From the NCBI GenBank assembly GCA_019357535.2, contig CP079955.1, positions 682,001 to 746,000 of the forward strand: a stretch of DNA of 64,000 nucleotides. Direction: 5' to 3'. The notes under the pieces were generated by a model. It was not told the origin of the DNA and made no database searches. It saw only the letters and a list, made by a program, of their open reading frames with translations. This DNA comes from Macrococcus sp. 19Msa1099. Its GTDB lineage: Bacteria; Bacillota; Bacilli; Staphylococcales; Staphylococcaceae. Below are positions 9,263-18,179 of the stretch, in pieces. Made by a program: the position numbers and the translations under genes. Every line of letters starts with the position of its first letter. Position 1 is the first letter of the stretch.

Positions 9263-10396
9263 ATGAAATATTTGTTAATTACAAACGCTTACCCAAGTGA
9301 AGATAAGATTTATTCGAATGCATTCATCCATAGAAGAGTAAAAGCATACCAGCAGGCAGGTCTGGATATTGAAGTTGTCGTTATGACGACGAAAGTAAGA
9401 TTTGATGCTGTCTATGACGGGGTCACTGTAAAGTTTCTGGATGAATTCCAGCTCGCTGATTATGTCAATGGTCATCCGTTCCATAAGCTGCTGATTCATT
9501 TTATGAATCTGAAGATGTTCCAGGCATTAAAGATGATGCACACAGTACCTCCAGTAATTATATGGATGCATGGGTTTGAAGCCGAACCTTGGTTTTCAAG
9601 GTATTACAACTTCTTATCGAGCAAGCAGTCATTTTTAAATGTAATGGAAAGAAAAGATAGTTATTACGAAGAAGTTAAAGAGATGTTTCTTGCATTGATG
9701 GATAAGGATCTGTATGATGCGACGTTTATCTATGTCTCAAAAAGCTATAAAGAAAAATATGTCGATCCATATCTGGGTAAGGTACCTGATCAATATCATA
9801 TTATCCATAACCCGATTAATGAGTCCCTATTTCCGTATCGTCAGAAAAAACCGGAAGATAGATTTAACATTTGCAATATCAGACCTTATACAGCTAAGAA
9901 CTATGCGAACGATATTACAAGAGATGTCATTATCGGTTTAAGCAAGAAGAAATATTTTGATGAGCTGACTTTCGAACTGCATGGTGACGGACCTTTATTT
10001 GATGATATAACGAAACCGCTTCAAAAATTCAGTAATGTCAAATTAAATAAAGCATTTGTGCAACAACATGAGATTCATGAAATTCACGCAAGAAACGGCA
10101 TCTACCTTGGACCTACTAGACATGATTCGCAAGGTGTATCGCTGTGTGAAGCGATGAGTAGCGGCCTTGTGCCTATCTCCAATGATATCGGTGCGATTAA
10201 GGAATTTATATTAGACAAGGAAACAGGGCTTGTTGCAGATAGGGATGATGTTGCAGGAATGATCGAGCGTATCGATTTTCTGGTGAACCATCCTGATGTG
10301 TTTCTGCGTCTCAGCCACAATGCAGCGCAAGCGATAAGGCGACTGACTGGAGAAGAAATGATAACGAAAAAAGAACTTGAGGTGATTGAACGATGA
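9263..10396 (+). CDS. GT4-family glycosyltransferase
   Basis: A 377-residue GT-B fold enzyme opening with KYLLITNAYPSEDKIY, the usual GT4 beta-strand and loop. The C-terminal half contains LHGDGPLFDDI and GIYLGPTRHDSQGVSLCEAMSSG, where the S-L-C-E-A-M-S pattern is the GT4 donor-phosphate motif. It probably extends the lipid-linked glycan exported by the neighbouring transporter. The ATG at 9263 is preceded by GAGGTG and is better than the TTG at 9251. The stop codon overlaps the next start by four bases, showing translational coupling with a small unknown protein. Sugar specificity is unknown. Confidence 0.82.
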   Translation: MKYLLITNAYPSEDKIYSNAFIHRRVKAYQQAGLDIEVVVMTTKVRFDAVYDGVTVKFLDEFQLADYVNGHPFHKLLIHFMNLKMFQALKMMHTVPPVIIWMHGFEAEPWFSRYYNFLSSKQSFLNVMERKDSYYEEVKEMFLALMDKDLYDATFIYVSKSYKEKYVDPYLGKVPDQYHIIHNPINESLFPYRQKKPEDRFNICNIRPYTAKNYANDITRDVIIGLSKKKYFDELTFELHGDGPLFDDITKPLQKFSNVKLNKAFVQQHEIHEIHARNGIYLGPTRHDSQGVSLCEAMSSGLVPISNDIGAIKEFILDKETGLVADRDDVAGMIERIDFLVNHPDVFLRLSHNAAQAIRRLTGEEMITKKELEVIER

Positions 10397-10752
10397 CAAA
10401 TGAAGTGAACTGGGAAGCGGCATATAATGATTTAAAGTCTCAGATTGAATTTATGATGGAAGATACGAGACAGTTACTGGTAGATAATCCTGTCAAACTA
10501 AAGATCAATAAGATTGTCGTAGATAAAGATGAGACGTTCTCTTCATTAATTGTCGACGCTTCTGGTGATACGATGATGTATGCATGCTATCTCTATCATC
10601 AAAGGTCAAAGAAAGAGCTGGTCAAGACGAAGTATCAGTATAGCAACACGTTCGTATTTCAACTACCGAAAGGGAAGTACTTTGCACGTCTCTTCGTAAA
10701 AAATCGCATGACGGGTCAGAAAGAAATCGATACGATTTCATTTACTGTGTAA
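10393..10752 (+). CDS. uncharacterised 119-aa protein of the glycan operon
   Basis: I do not recognise this family. The 119 residues begin with a helical acidic segment (about 1-35), then alternating hydrophobic residues suggest a small beta-sandwich (about 38-119, for example SSLIVDASG and FVFQLPKGKYFARLFV). There is no signal peptide, membrane helix or cysteine motif. It overlaps the preceding GT4 gene by four bases and is followed after 10 bases by a coiled-coil protein gene. Position between transferases suggests a structural or substrate-guiding partner of the glycan machinery, but that is inference only. Confidence 0.7.
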   Translation: MTNEVNWEAAYNDLKSQIEFMMEDTRQLLVDNPVKLKINKIVVDKDETFSSLIVDASGDTMMYACYLYHQRSKKELVKTKYQYSNTFVFQLPKGKYFARLFVKNRMTGQKEIDTISFTV

Positions 10753-10762
10753 GGAGGATATT

Positions 10763-11401
10763 ATGACTTACGAACTGATTACGCGCTATCCTGAAGCAAC
10801 GACAACACTCAAATTAAGTGCAGGAATTGATACAAGTATATTGAATCATATCACTCAGCAAGTAGATGATATCGATATATTACTGTCTGAAAGTCTTCCT
10901 GTTGAAGAAGGTACAAGAGACCTCGGAGATTTAGTGCATGCAACTCATGCTAAGAGATTAACGTTGCGCATTCCTGTCTCCTTGTTTGATACATGTAAAG
11001 ACAGTATCAACATTGAATATGAATTAGCAGAGATAGGTAATAATGCTGATTATGTGTTCATTACATATAATTTAAAAAATAGAACGTTATCATCTATCAA
11101 TAGCAGCAACATGATCAAATGGTATCAAATTCAGCAGTATGAAAGCATGGAAGCGTATATAGAGGGAACGGTGAACCGCACGATATATAAAGAGATGAAA
11201 CAGTACCGAAGTCAACTTGGATGGGCAAATGCCAAGATTGAACGTTACGAATCGAAGGTTCAGGCGGGGATTCGTGAAGATGAAGCGGCGAAATATAATG
11301 AGTTAATGAATAAGTATAAAGAAACTTTAAAACGATTAAATAATCTGCGTAATTCAAGACTCGGTAAATTACAGATTAAATATTGGGATTTAAAAGGATA
11401 G
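10763..11401 (+). CDS. uncharacterised 212-aa coiled-coil protein of the glycan operon
   Basis: Family not recognised. Residues 1-110 look like a compact mixed alpha/beta domain without catalytic motifs I know. Residues about 140-200 are a charged heptad-like coiled coil, ending in NSRLGKLQIKYWDLK. Basic aromatic tails of this type occur at the ends of several wall-glycan transferases and may touch the membrane. AAGGAGG precedes the ATG (10752-10758). The next gene starts at the base after the stop codon. It could be a scaffold for the large partner proteins encoded downstream; function is open. Confidence 0.7.
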   Translation: MTYELITRYPEATTTLKLSAGIDTSILNHITQQVDDIDILLSESLPVEEGTRDLGDLVHATHAKRLTLRIPVSLFDTCKDSINIEYELAEIGNNADYVFITYNLKNRTLSSINSSNMIKWYQIQQYESMEAYIEGTVNRTIYKEMKQYRSQLGWANAKIERYESKVQAGIREDEAAKYNELMNKYKETLKRLNNLRNSRLGKLQIKYWDLKG

Positions 11402-13591
11402 GTGAAGAGATTGAACTATCAGCATGATGCAAAGCTAAGATATGATGATCTGATACGTGTACGAAAGAAAATCGGTACGATAATGGAAGGGCTGACGATC
11501 ATTACTGAAGCACTGGACTATGGTCACATACAATCACACTTATCCTATATTGTTATCCCTCAGGATAAGACGGTATATGATGAACTTATTCGCAATCATC
11601 AATACGACAATGTATTGGTATTATCACCTGCGAAACAACTTGATATTAAAGAAGTTCTGAAATATGTACGCACTTCACATCTAATGTTTGTGAAAGATAT
11701 TAAAGATCTTATATGTTCTGATGAACCTGTACATTTCAGGTCGAATCATATCTATATTGCGCAACGCGTTATGAATAGCGAGTTGAACCATGTACTGAAA
11801 GATGAAGAGACAAAAGAAGATGAAGAGATAGCGCTTGCACAGATCGATACGGAAAAGGAAACGTCTAAAGTAGTTCATCCTAATGTCGTAAAGATTCATG
11901 TCGATATTGAAGCTCTAAACGACTATGAACTACAGGACGGTGCTGTAGAATACCCTATGAATCATCTGCTTACTAAGCTCTATGAGTTTTACGGGATTAT
12001 CATACCTAAACAATTTCTAGAGACCCATCGTTTGAAAGCGTCAATTACCGATAACCGTTTCGAAGCTATCACGGAAATGATATGTCATCATGCGTTTGTG
12101 ATTACACCGTTTGCTGACATTCAGTATGTTCCTGAAGTGCGCAACCTTCTACACACTAAAGACTTAGAGACGATGCCTTCTTTAAATTATCTTAACGAAG
12201 TCGCACTGTATCGTAATACTACGAGTGTCAATTCATTTATTCAGCATGTGGCGGATATCTTGTTACTCAGAATTGGTAATAAGATTGATAAAGGTGAAAC
12301 AAAGCTTGAGACAGAACTGGATAAACTGAAAGCATTTAAAACGATCAACCTTGAAATTCTGAATAAAGGGCGTGCAGAGGAGTTGGTCATCGCTTACTGC
12401 TTCCCGCCATACAATGATACTTCTGGCAATGTCATGGCAAAGCGTATCTATATGGAAGGGAATAAAGTAGATATTATCTCAAATAATATGGATAGGATCC
12501 GTAAGAAGGATTATTCGTTGGAAGGCATTGCAAAAGGGCTGATCGATACAAAGTTTATCGTTGATGCCAAACAGGCATTCAGCAGCTATGAAAGTATCGA
12601 AACGTTTACTCATCTAGGCATGGAGATATTCAGCACATTCAAAGATAAATATAATAAACTATATAGCCGTGCAATGTTCCCGGCGTCCCATTTCCTGGCG
12701 TATGAGATTAAACTGAGTAAACCTGAGATATACTGGCGCGCAGAATTCTCTGATCCGTTATTAACAGATGTGAAATCTGAGAATAGGTTCTCCCCGATTA
12801 AGTCTAATGAATACATTGAACATTTAAGAGAGACGCTACCTGAAGCCTATCAGGCGTTAGTCGATGATAATGTATTTAATGTGTGCGAGATATTACCATT
12901 TGCCTATGCCGATGAGCTCATATTTACAAATAGGCTGCAGCTCGAATACATTATCAGACGCTTTGACAGTGAGCTTCAGGCATCGATTCGTAAACGTGCA
13001 GTCATTTCAGCACATCCGACGTTGCCGCAGCCATTCTATCATATGGCGCAGGCGCACTATGAATATGATGAGACACAGCTCAACTTTGCATACTTCGGTA
13101 ATTTCTATGATACCCGCGGATTCAGAGAGCTCGAGTTAATGTGTAAATACCTGATTTTAGATGGCATCACGAACTTCAAGGTTAATGTTTTCACAAATAT
13201 AAATGCGAAGACGAATGGATTCTATAATAACAGCGATTTTAAAGATTACATTAGATTGAATCCCTACTTAGATTACTTTGAGTTCTTAAATTTAACTGAG
13301 CAGATGGATATTCTGATGATTTATGATGCGCATACGAAAGGGATCAAGGATGTTAATCCGTACCTGCCATCTAAGCTCAGCGATTATCTCGGAAGTACAG
13401 CTTACACACTGGCATTCATCGAAGAAGGCAGTATATTATCTGAACAAGTGGATGAAAAGCTGTACAAAGTAGATATGAACCATTTTTCTGCATATGGAGC
13501 AACTGTTCGAGAAATAAACAAACACCTTGATAAAGCGTTGACACTGAAAGAGGAGGTGTCTTATGGAAACAGTGAAAGTAAAGGTCGATAA
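11402..13591 (+). CDS. large 729-aa protein with C-terminal GT-B-like module, paralogue of the 706-aa protein
   Basis: The C-terminal 390 residues resemble a GT4-type GT-B domain and clearly match the C-terminal half of the protein at 15892-18012. Shared motifs in order are YCF.PYNDTSG, ISNNM, PASH, AEFSDP, ADE..FTN, HPTL, FGNFY.TRG, YFEFLN, DAHTKGIK and NPYLPSKLSDY. The N-terminal 340 residues have no GT2 signature, unlike the paralogue, and include a low-complexity acidic stretch near 130-155. It starts GTG directly after the previous stop, and its end overlaps the TagH-like gene by 29 bases. Probably a glycan-assembly transferase acting with the ABC exporter; substrate unknown. Confidence 0.72.
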   Translation: MKRLNYQHDAKLRYDDLIRVRKKIGTIMEGLTIITEALDYGHIQSHLSYIVIPQDKTVYDELIRNHQYDNVLVLSPAKQLDIKEVLKYVRTSHLMFVKDIKDLICSDEPVHFRSNHIYIAQRVMNSELNHVLKDEETKEDEEIALAQIDTEKETSKVVHPNVVKIHVDIEALNDYELQDGAVEYPMNHLLTKLYEFYGIIIPKQFLETHRLKASITDNRFEAITEMICHHAFVITPFADIQYVPEVRNLLHTKDLETMPSLNYLNEVALYRNTTSVNSFIQHVADILLLRIGNKIDKGETKLETELDKLKAFKTINLEILNKGRAEELVIAYCFPPYNDTSGNVMAKRIYMEGNKVDIISNNMDRIRKKDYSLEGIAKGLIDTKFIVDAKQAFSSYESIETFTHLGMEIFSTFKDKYNKLYSRAMFPASHFLAYEIKLSKPEIYWRAEFSDPLLTDVKSENRFSPIKSNEYIEHLRETLPEAYQALVDDNVFNVCEILPFAYADELIFTNRLQLEYIIRRFDSELQASIRKRAVISAHPTLPQPFYHMAQAHYEYDETQLNFAYFGNFYDTRGFRELELMCKYLILDGITNFKVNVFTNINAKTNGFYNNSDFKDYIRLNPYLDYFEFLNLTEQMDILMIYDAHTKGIKDVNPYLPSKLSDYLGSTAYTLAFIEEGSILSEQVDEKLYKVDMNHFSAYGATVREINKHLDKALTLKEEVSYGNSESKGR

Positions 13592-14516
13592 CGTATCTAA
13601 AGTATATCCGGTCAATCAGAGTAAAAGTCAGAAAATACTGGATATCCTTAAGTTCTGGCAGCATAAGACACATGACGATGTGTATTATGCGCTGAAAGAT
13701 ATCAGCTTCGAAGTGAATGCTGGGGACAGTGTTGGACTTGTCGGATTAAATGGTGCCGGTAAATCAACGCTCTCAAACCTCTTGGGAGAAGTCATCTCAC
13801 CTACTGCAGGGACGATTGAAATAAACGGCCGAAGCTCACTGATCGCTATATCTGCAGGATTAAATAATGAATTATCAGGGGAAGAGAATATCCGTATGAA
13901 ATGTCTGATGCATGGTCTGACTGAAGCACAGATTAATGACCACTTTAATGATATCATCGACTTCTCTGAACTCGGAGACTTCATTAAGAAGCCGATTAAG
14001 ACGTATTCCAGCGGGATGAAATCACGCCTTGGTTTTGCGATTGCTGTCCATACAGATCCAGACGTACTCATTGTGGATGAGGCGCTGTCTGTAGGGGATG
14101 ACACATTCTCTAATAAATGTATCGAACGGATGAAAGAGTTTCAAGAAGAAGGGAAGACCATCTTCTTTGTCAGTCATTCTATCGGTCAGATACAGAAGAT
14201 GTGCAATAAAGCGATATGGATTCATTATGGCAAAATTGAAGCGCAAGGAGACTGTATTCCGACGGTCGGTTTATATGGCAGGTTTATTAGAAAATACAAT
14301 CAGTTTGATAAGGAACAGCAGCTTGCATATAAAGAAGGACAGCTTCAAAATCAGATAGGCTCGATTAACGACATAGAAGTAAATAAAGAAAATGTATCTA
14401 AAAATACATTATTCGGTCTGATCGGTGTTACAGCATTATTTATATTCAGTATGCTGTCTCAATTAAATGTCATACCACTATCACATTATCTAAATATGTT
14501 AAAAGGGATGTTTTAA
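13563..14516 (+). CDS. tagH: ABC transporter ATPase for glycan export (TagH/TarH-like) with C-terminal membrane helix
   Basis: Residues 1-230 form a standard ABC ATPase: Walker A GLNGAGKST near 60, signature YSSGMKSRLGF near 147, Walker B VLIVDEAL near 168 and the switch VSHS near 202. This is the TagH/TarH subgroup that powers teichoic acid export with TagG. The protein is 317 residues, longer than staphylococcal TarH (about 264), because of a linker and a hydrophobic segment at about 282-304 that would cross the membrane. Bacillus TagH also has a C-terminal extension, but a much longer one. GAGGAGG precedes the ATG inside the upstream gene, so translation is coupled. Confidence 0.88.
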   Translation: METVKVKVDNVSKVYPVNQSKSQKILDILKFWQHKTHDDVYYALKDISFEVNAGDSVGLVGLNGAGKSTLSNLLGEVISPTAGTIEINGRSSLIAISAGLNNELSGEENIRMKCLMHGLTEAQINDHFNDIIDFSELGDFIKKPIKTYSSGMKSRLGFAIAVHTDPDVLIVDEALSVGDDTFSNKCIERMKEFQEEGKTIFFVSHSIGQIQKMCNKAIWIHYGKIEAQGDCIPTVGLYGRFIRKYNQFDKEQQLAYKEGQLQNQIGSINDIEVNKENVSKNTLFGLIGVTALFIFSMLSQLNVIPLSHYLNMLKGMF

Positions 14517-14518
14517 CC

Positions 14519-15688
14519 GTGAAAAAGGTGACCATGTTTGTCTGGAACAACTTTACTAATGACGCAAGGGTGACAAGAGAAGCGAAGACACTTCAGTCTG
14601 ATTATGATGTCACTGTCATCGCTAAACGTGAAAATAATGAACGTCATATCCCGCTTAAACAAAGTTATAAGGAAGGATATAATGCTGTACGCAAACATAA
14701 GACAGAACTACCGAAATTTATAGCGGATCACATTTATAATAACAAATTAAAGACCATACTTTTAAAGCACATGCCGAATGCTTTCTTGATGATGAAGATG
14801 ATCCAGGAAGGCTACAGGCAAGATGCAGATATTTATCACAGCCATGATCTGAATACGTTAATTCAAGGGATTGCCTGTGCAAAATTGAGAACAGATAAAC
14901 GTATACTAATATTTGATGCTCATGAAGTGAACACTAGCCGTACAAACTATAAGGTAGGTCTAGTCGGGACAATAGAAAAGTTTCTTATTCGATTTACGGA
15001 TCGTACAATAGTAGAGAATGAGACACGTGCAACCTATCATGAGTTACTCTATGGATATCGACCGATGTCGCTCTATAACTACTCGGAATACTATGATATA
15101 GAGGAAGTTGAAGCGGTAGACCTTCCTCTTAAGTATGATAAGACATTTATTTATCAAGGCGGGCTACAGGAAGGACGTGGTTTAGAACGACTGCTTCGTG
15201 CGTTCTGGCAGGCGGATATCCCTGCAAATCTACTGATGGTGGGGGACGGAAAGATTCGTCCTCAGCTTGAAGCATTAACGCGCACACTCAACTTACAGGA
15301 CAAGGTGACCTTTACCGGTCGTGTTCCTTATGAGTCGTTACGTTCGTATACAAAGATTGCATATGCAGGATTTCAGATTCTGGAAAATGTGAATTTCAAT
15401 CATTATTCTGCATCGAGCAATAAACTTTATGAGTATATGATGGCCCATATTCCTGTGATCGCCACAGATCTTCCTGAAATAAAAAGGGTGGTGGAAAAAG
15501 AAGGGATAGGGCTAATCATAAAGCATGATTCAGAAGAAGAACTTACAGCAGCTATTCGTAAGATGTTTGAAGATGAAGCGATGAGAAATGCGATGAAAGA
15601 ACGAATGAAAGTTAGTAAAGAACAGTATAACTGGGAGAAGGAAAAGCAGAAACTTCTAAATTTATATCATGACCTTGAGGTGAGCTGA
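14519..15688 (+). CDS. GT4-family glycosyltransferase
   Basis: A 389-residue GT-B protein. N-terminal strand KKVTMFVWNNFTNDARV and HSHDLNTLI are followed by IFDAHEVN. The C-terminal domain has FIYQGGLQEGRGLERLL, LLMVGDG and VTFTGRVPYESL, then a donor-binding SSNKLYEYMMAHIPVIATDLPE region. It is therefore a retaining transferase of the GT4 class, working on the same lipid-linked polymer as its operon partners. GTG at 14519 follows the TagH-like stop by two bases. The stop codon overlaps the start of a tiny coiled-coil gene by one base. Sugar identity unknown. Confidence 0.85.
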   Translation: MKKVTMFVWNNFTNDARVTREAKTLQSDYDVTVIAKRENNERHIPLKQSYKEGYNAVRKHKTELPKFIADHIYNNKLKTILLKHMPNAFLMMKMIQEGYRQDADIYHSHDLNTLIQGIACAKLRTDKRILIFDAHEVNTSRTNYKVGLVGTIEKFLIRFTDRTIVENETRATYHELLYGYRPMSLYNYSEYYDIEEVEAVDLPLKYDKTFIYQGGLQEGRGLERLLRAFWQADIPANLLMVGDGKIRPQLEALTRTLNLQDKVTFTGRVPYESLRSYTKIAYAGFQILENVNFNHYSASSNKLYEYMMAHIPVIATDLPEIKRVVEKEGIGLIIKHDSEEELTAAIRKMFEDEAMRNAMKERMKVSKEQYNWEKEKQKLLNLYHDLEVS

Positions 15689-15891
15689 TGACAGAGCAAG
15701 AGAAGAAGTTACTTGTGGAGAGTTTAAATAATGAAAGATATGCCTTAAACCAGCTTAAATATAAGGACATGGAAATCGCACTGTTAAAGAAGAAGCTCAG
15801 TCTATATGAACATAGATGGCATAAACTAATGAATCTCCTACCTGTGAAAGTATTACGCTATGCACTACGCTATGTAAAGGGGCTGAAGTAA
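15688..15891 (+). CDS. small 67-aa coiled-coil, basic-tailed protein
   Basis: Residues 1-40 are a charged coiled coil (EQEKKLLVESLNNERYALNQ and onward) and residues 42-67 a basic amphipathic segment with Trp and repeated Arg/Lys. The arrangement echoes the coiled-coil tail of the 212-aa protein upstream. The ATG overlaps the previous stop by one base, and the next gene begins at the base after its stop, so it is embedded in the operon and very likely translated. I know no family. It may tether glycan enzymes to each other or to the membrane. Confidence 0.65.
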   Translation: MTEQEKKLLVESLNNERYALNQLKYKDMEIALLKKKLSLYEHRWHKLMNLLPVKVLRYALRYVKGLK

Positions 15892-18012
15892 ATGCGTATA
15901 AGAAAGAGAATTCAGGAGATCGATCAATTACTATCAAAAATTGAACGTAACGAACCTTTATATATTGAAGATACAGTAGAAGAAAGCGTCCAGCCAATAA
16001 AGAATAAAGGAATATCTGTTATCGTCCCATTATATAAAAGCCGAAAGTATTTACATCAATTGATAGAAAATATTAACACCTTCAGAACAACGACGTTTGA
16101 AGTGATCTTTGTGTTGAATGGAGATAAAGACTCTGTCGAAGAAGACAGAGAGACCTTAAATTCACTTACAAAAGAATTCACGTATCACATCATTGAATCA
16201 GGTCATGGCGCATCGATTGCACGCAATAAAGGAATTGAAATTGCTCAATATTCTCATACGCTCTTCCTGGATGCAGATGATACACTTCATCCACACACAT
16301 TATTTGAGCTAAGTAAGCATCTCGATTTCGCTAATATTTCTGTATTTCATCTCTATAATGTTCATAATGAAGAGATTGAACAGGATAATATCATAGAAAA
16401 AGAAAAGAACCAGCTTAAAGGACAACTGACATCTGACTATATGAAACTGACTAAAATATTATCCATGAACGGCGCGAAGCTGATTCCGACACATTACTTA
16501 AAGACCATAAGGTTTGATGAAACACTGACATCAGGAGAAGATGTCGTACTGATGACGCACATCATAGCACGCTTCAGACCGCTCATCAACGTCATTGACA
16601 GTACAGCATGTGTCTATTATAGACATTTGACCGAGCACTCGGTAAGCAGGCAGTCGATGAGCTATGCATTTAACGTTACAGATAGAATCAGTGTTATACA
16701 GGCACTCGCACAGTTACTCGACACGGAAGACGATATATCAATAAGGCAGTTCATCATGAACCGCATGGATGCTCAGGCAGGATTTATCAATAGATATCTG
16801 CACCATGATGTGACAGCTTATCAGCAGGTGATCCAGGATTTACAGCGCATACATGCTGAATACCTCCCGTATCAAACGGTAAACAAAGGACTCGCACAGA
16901 CACTATACATCGGATATTGCTTTGCACCGTATAATGATACAAGCGGTGTTATCCTCGGAAAGCGCATCGCCGAACGTAAAGTACCAGCTGATGTAATCTC
17001 CAATAATATGAGCGATGTGAGAACAACGGATTACACATTAAACGAACTATCAGACCCATATATCGCGAAACATTATGGCATTAACAGTAAATCCTCATTC
17101 AGTAACTATCAGCTGATGAATGTATTCGTGCAGCAAGGCACTAAGAAGTTAAGAAACAATACATATAAAGAAATCTATTCCAGAGTACTATGGCCGGCCA
17201 GTCATCTATTAGCATGGAAACTAAAGACAAATAATACAAAATGGATCGCAGAGTTCTCTGACCCTGTGCTGTACGATATTAAGAACAAAGAGCGACACAG
17301 TAAAGTACCCTTTACCTATGTCAATAGAATAAAAAGACAGGCACCAGCAGAATATCATCCATACATCGATAATAACCTGTATAATCTCGTAGAACTGCTC
17401 CCCTTTATATTTGCAGATGAAATCGTATTTACAAACAATAAACAGAGAACGCAGATGATAAAAAGGTTTACGGAAGACATACAGCAGTCAATTATCAAGA
17501 AATCCGTCATCAGACCACATCCAACACTATGTGCACATTACTATGAGAAGCAACGTGCACTGATCACAGTCGATAAAGCAACGTTCAATATCGGTTATTT
17601 CGGTAATTTCTATGAAACGCGCGGCCTTAAAGAAATTCAGGAACTGATAGATCATCCAGAACTTATTGAAGCACTTAATCTATCTAACTTACCATTAGCA
17701 TTTCATATCTTTACAAGCAGTCCTGCGAGTGTCAGACAGATGGTCAGTCTCTATGAAATGACTCAAGTAAATGTACATGAAGCATTACCATACTTTGAAT
17801 TTCTAAATGCGACGAAGCAATTCGATGCGCTTATTGTTATGGATGCACACACGAAGGGGATTAAAGAAGAGAATCCATATTTGCCGAGTAAGTTAAGTGA
17901 TTATAAGGGAAGCGGTGTTCCTGTAATTGCTTACTGTGAAAAGGGAAGTCCGATGGATGAGATGGAATCGATTCAAGGGATTAAGATTAGAATTAAAGAA
18001 GATGATGTGTAA
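15892..18012 (+). CDS. bifunctional-looking 706-aa glycosyltransferase (GT2 domain plus GT-B-like module)
   Basis: Residues about 35-280 form a GT2 domain: GISVIVPLYKSRKYL, VLNGDKD, and the metal site LDADDT near 127. Residues about 335-706 match the C-terminal module of the 729-aa protein, with YCFAPYNDTSG, ISNNM, WPASH, AEFSDP, HPTL, FGNFYETRG, DAHTKGIK and NPYLPSKLSDY. It thus appears to carry two transferase folds, which could add two sugars in turn. It is the last gene of the operon; a terminator hairpin begins inside its final codons. Codon use matches its neighbours. Activity of the second module is inferred only from fold-like motifs. Confidence 0.78.
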   Translation: MRIRKRIQEIDQLLSKIERNEPLYIEDTVEESVQPIKNKGISVIVPLYKSRKYLHQLIENINTFRTTTFEVIFVLNGDKDSVEEDRETLNSLTKEFTYHIIESGHGASIARNKGIEIAQYSHTLFLDADDTLHPHTLFELSKHLDFANISVFHLYNVHNEEIEQDNIIEKEKNQLKGQLTSDYMKLTKILSMNGAKLIPTHYLKTIRFDETLTSGEDVVLMTHIIARFRPLINVIDSTACVYYRHLTEHSVSRQSMSYAFNVTDRISVIQALAQLLDTEDDISIRQFIMNRMDAQAGFINRYLHHDVTAYQQVIQDLQRIHAEYLPYQTVNKGLAQTLYIGYCFAPYNDTSGVILGKRIAERKVPADVISNNMSDVRTTDYTLNELSDPYIAKHYGINSKSSFSNYQLMNVFVQQGTKKLRNNTYKEIYSRVLWPASHLLAWKLKTNNTKWIAEFSDPVLYDIKNKERHSKVPFTYVNRIKRQAPAEYHPYIDNNLYNLVELLPFIFADEIVFTNNKQRTQMIKRFTEDIQQSIIKKSVIRPHPTLCAHYYEKQRALITVDKATFNIGYFGNFYETRGLKEIQELIDHPELIEALNLSNLPLAFHIFTSSPASVRQMVSLYEMTQVNVHEALPYFEFLNATKQFDALIVMDAHTKGIKEENPYLPSKLSDYKGSGVPVIAYCEKGSPMDEMESIQGIKIRIKEDDV

Positions 18013-18028
18013 TGCGTCATCTTTTTTT
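18000..18028 (+). terminator. intrinsic terminator ending the ABC-type glycan operon
   Basis: An 8-bp stem with one G-U pair (18000-18007 with 18015-18022) is followed by TTTTTT. The left arm overlaps the last codons of the 706-aa protein gene. Confidence 0.75.
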
Positions 18029-18097
18029 GTAAATAATAATAATTTTGTTTTAAATATTAACAAAGAATTGTAAATCATTGTATAAAAAATATTAAGA

Positions 18098-18135
18098 ATT
18101 TGAAATTTCAAATCTAAATTATTGAATATTATGAT
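18098..18135 (+). promoter_or_regulatory. candidate capsule-operon promoter with a 16-bp palindrome
   Basis: A perfect palindrome ATTTGAAATTTCAAAT (18098-18113) overlaps a TTCAAA -35-like box (18107-18112). After 17 bases comes TATGAT (18130-18135), 45 bases before the capA start. The overlap would let a dimeric regulator block RNA polymerase. AT-rich palindromes arise by chance, so this is a suggestion only. Confidence 0.45.
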
Positions 18136-18179
18136 ATTATTAAAAACATAGAAATTAAATAGGATTTTAGGAGGAAGAC

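Noticed and set aside
13685-14104. 139-aa minus-strand open frame inside the TagH-like gene
   Set aside because: It is a shadow of the ABC ATPase frame and lacks start signals.
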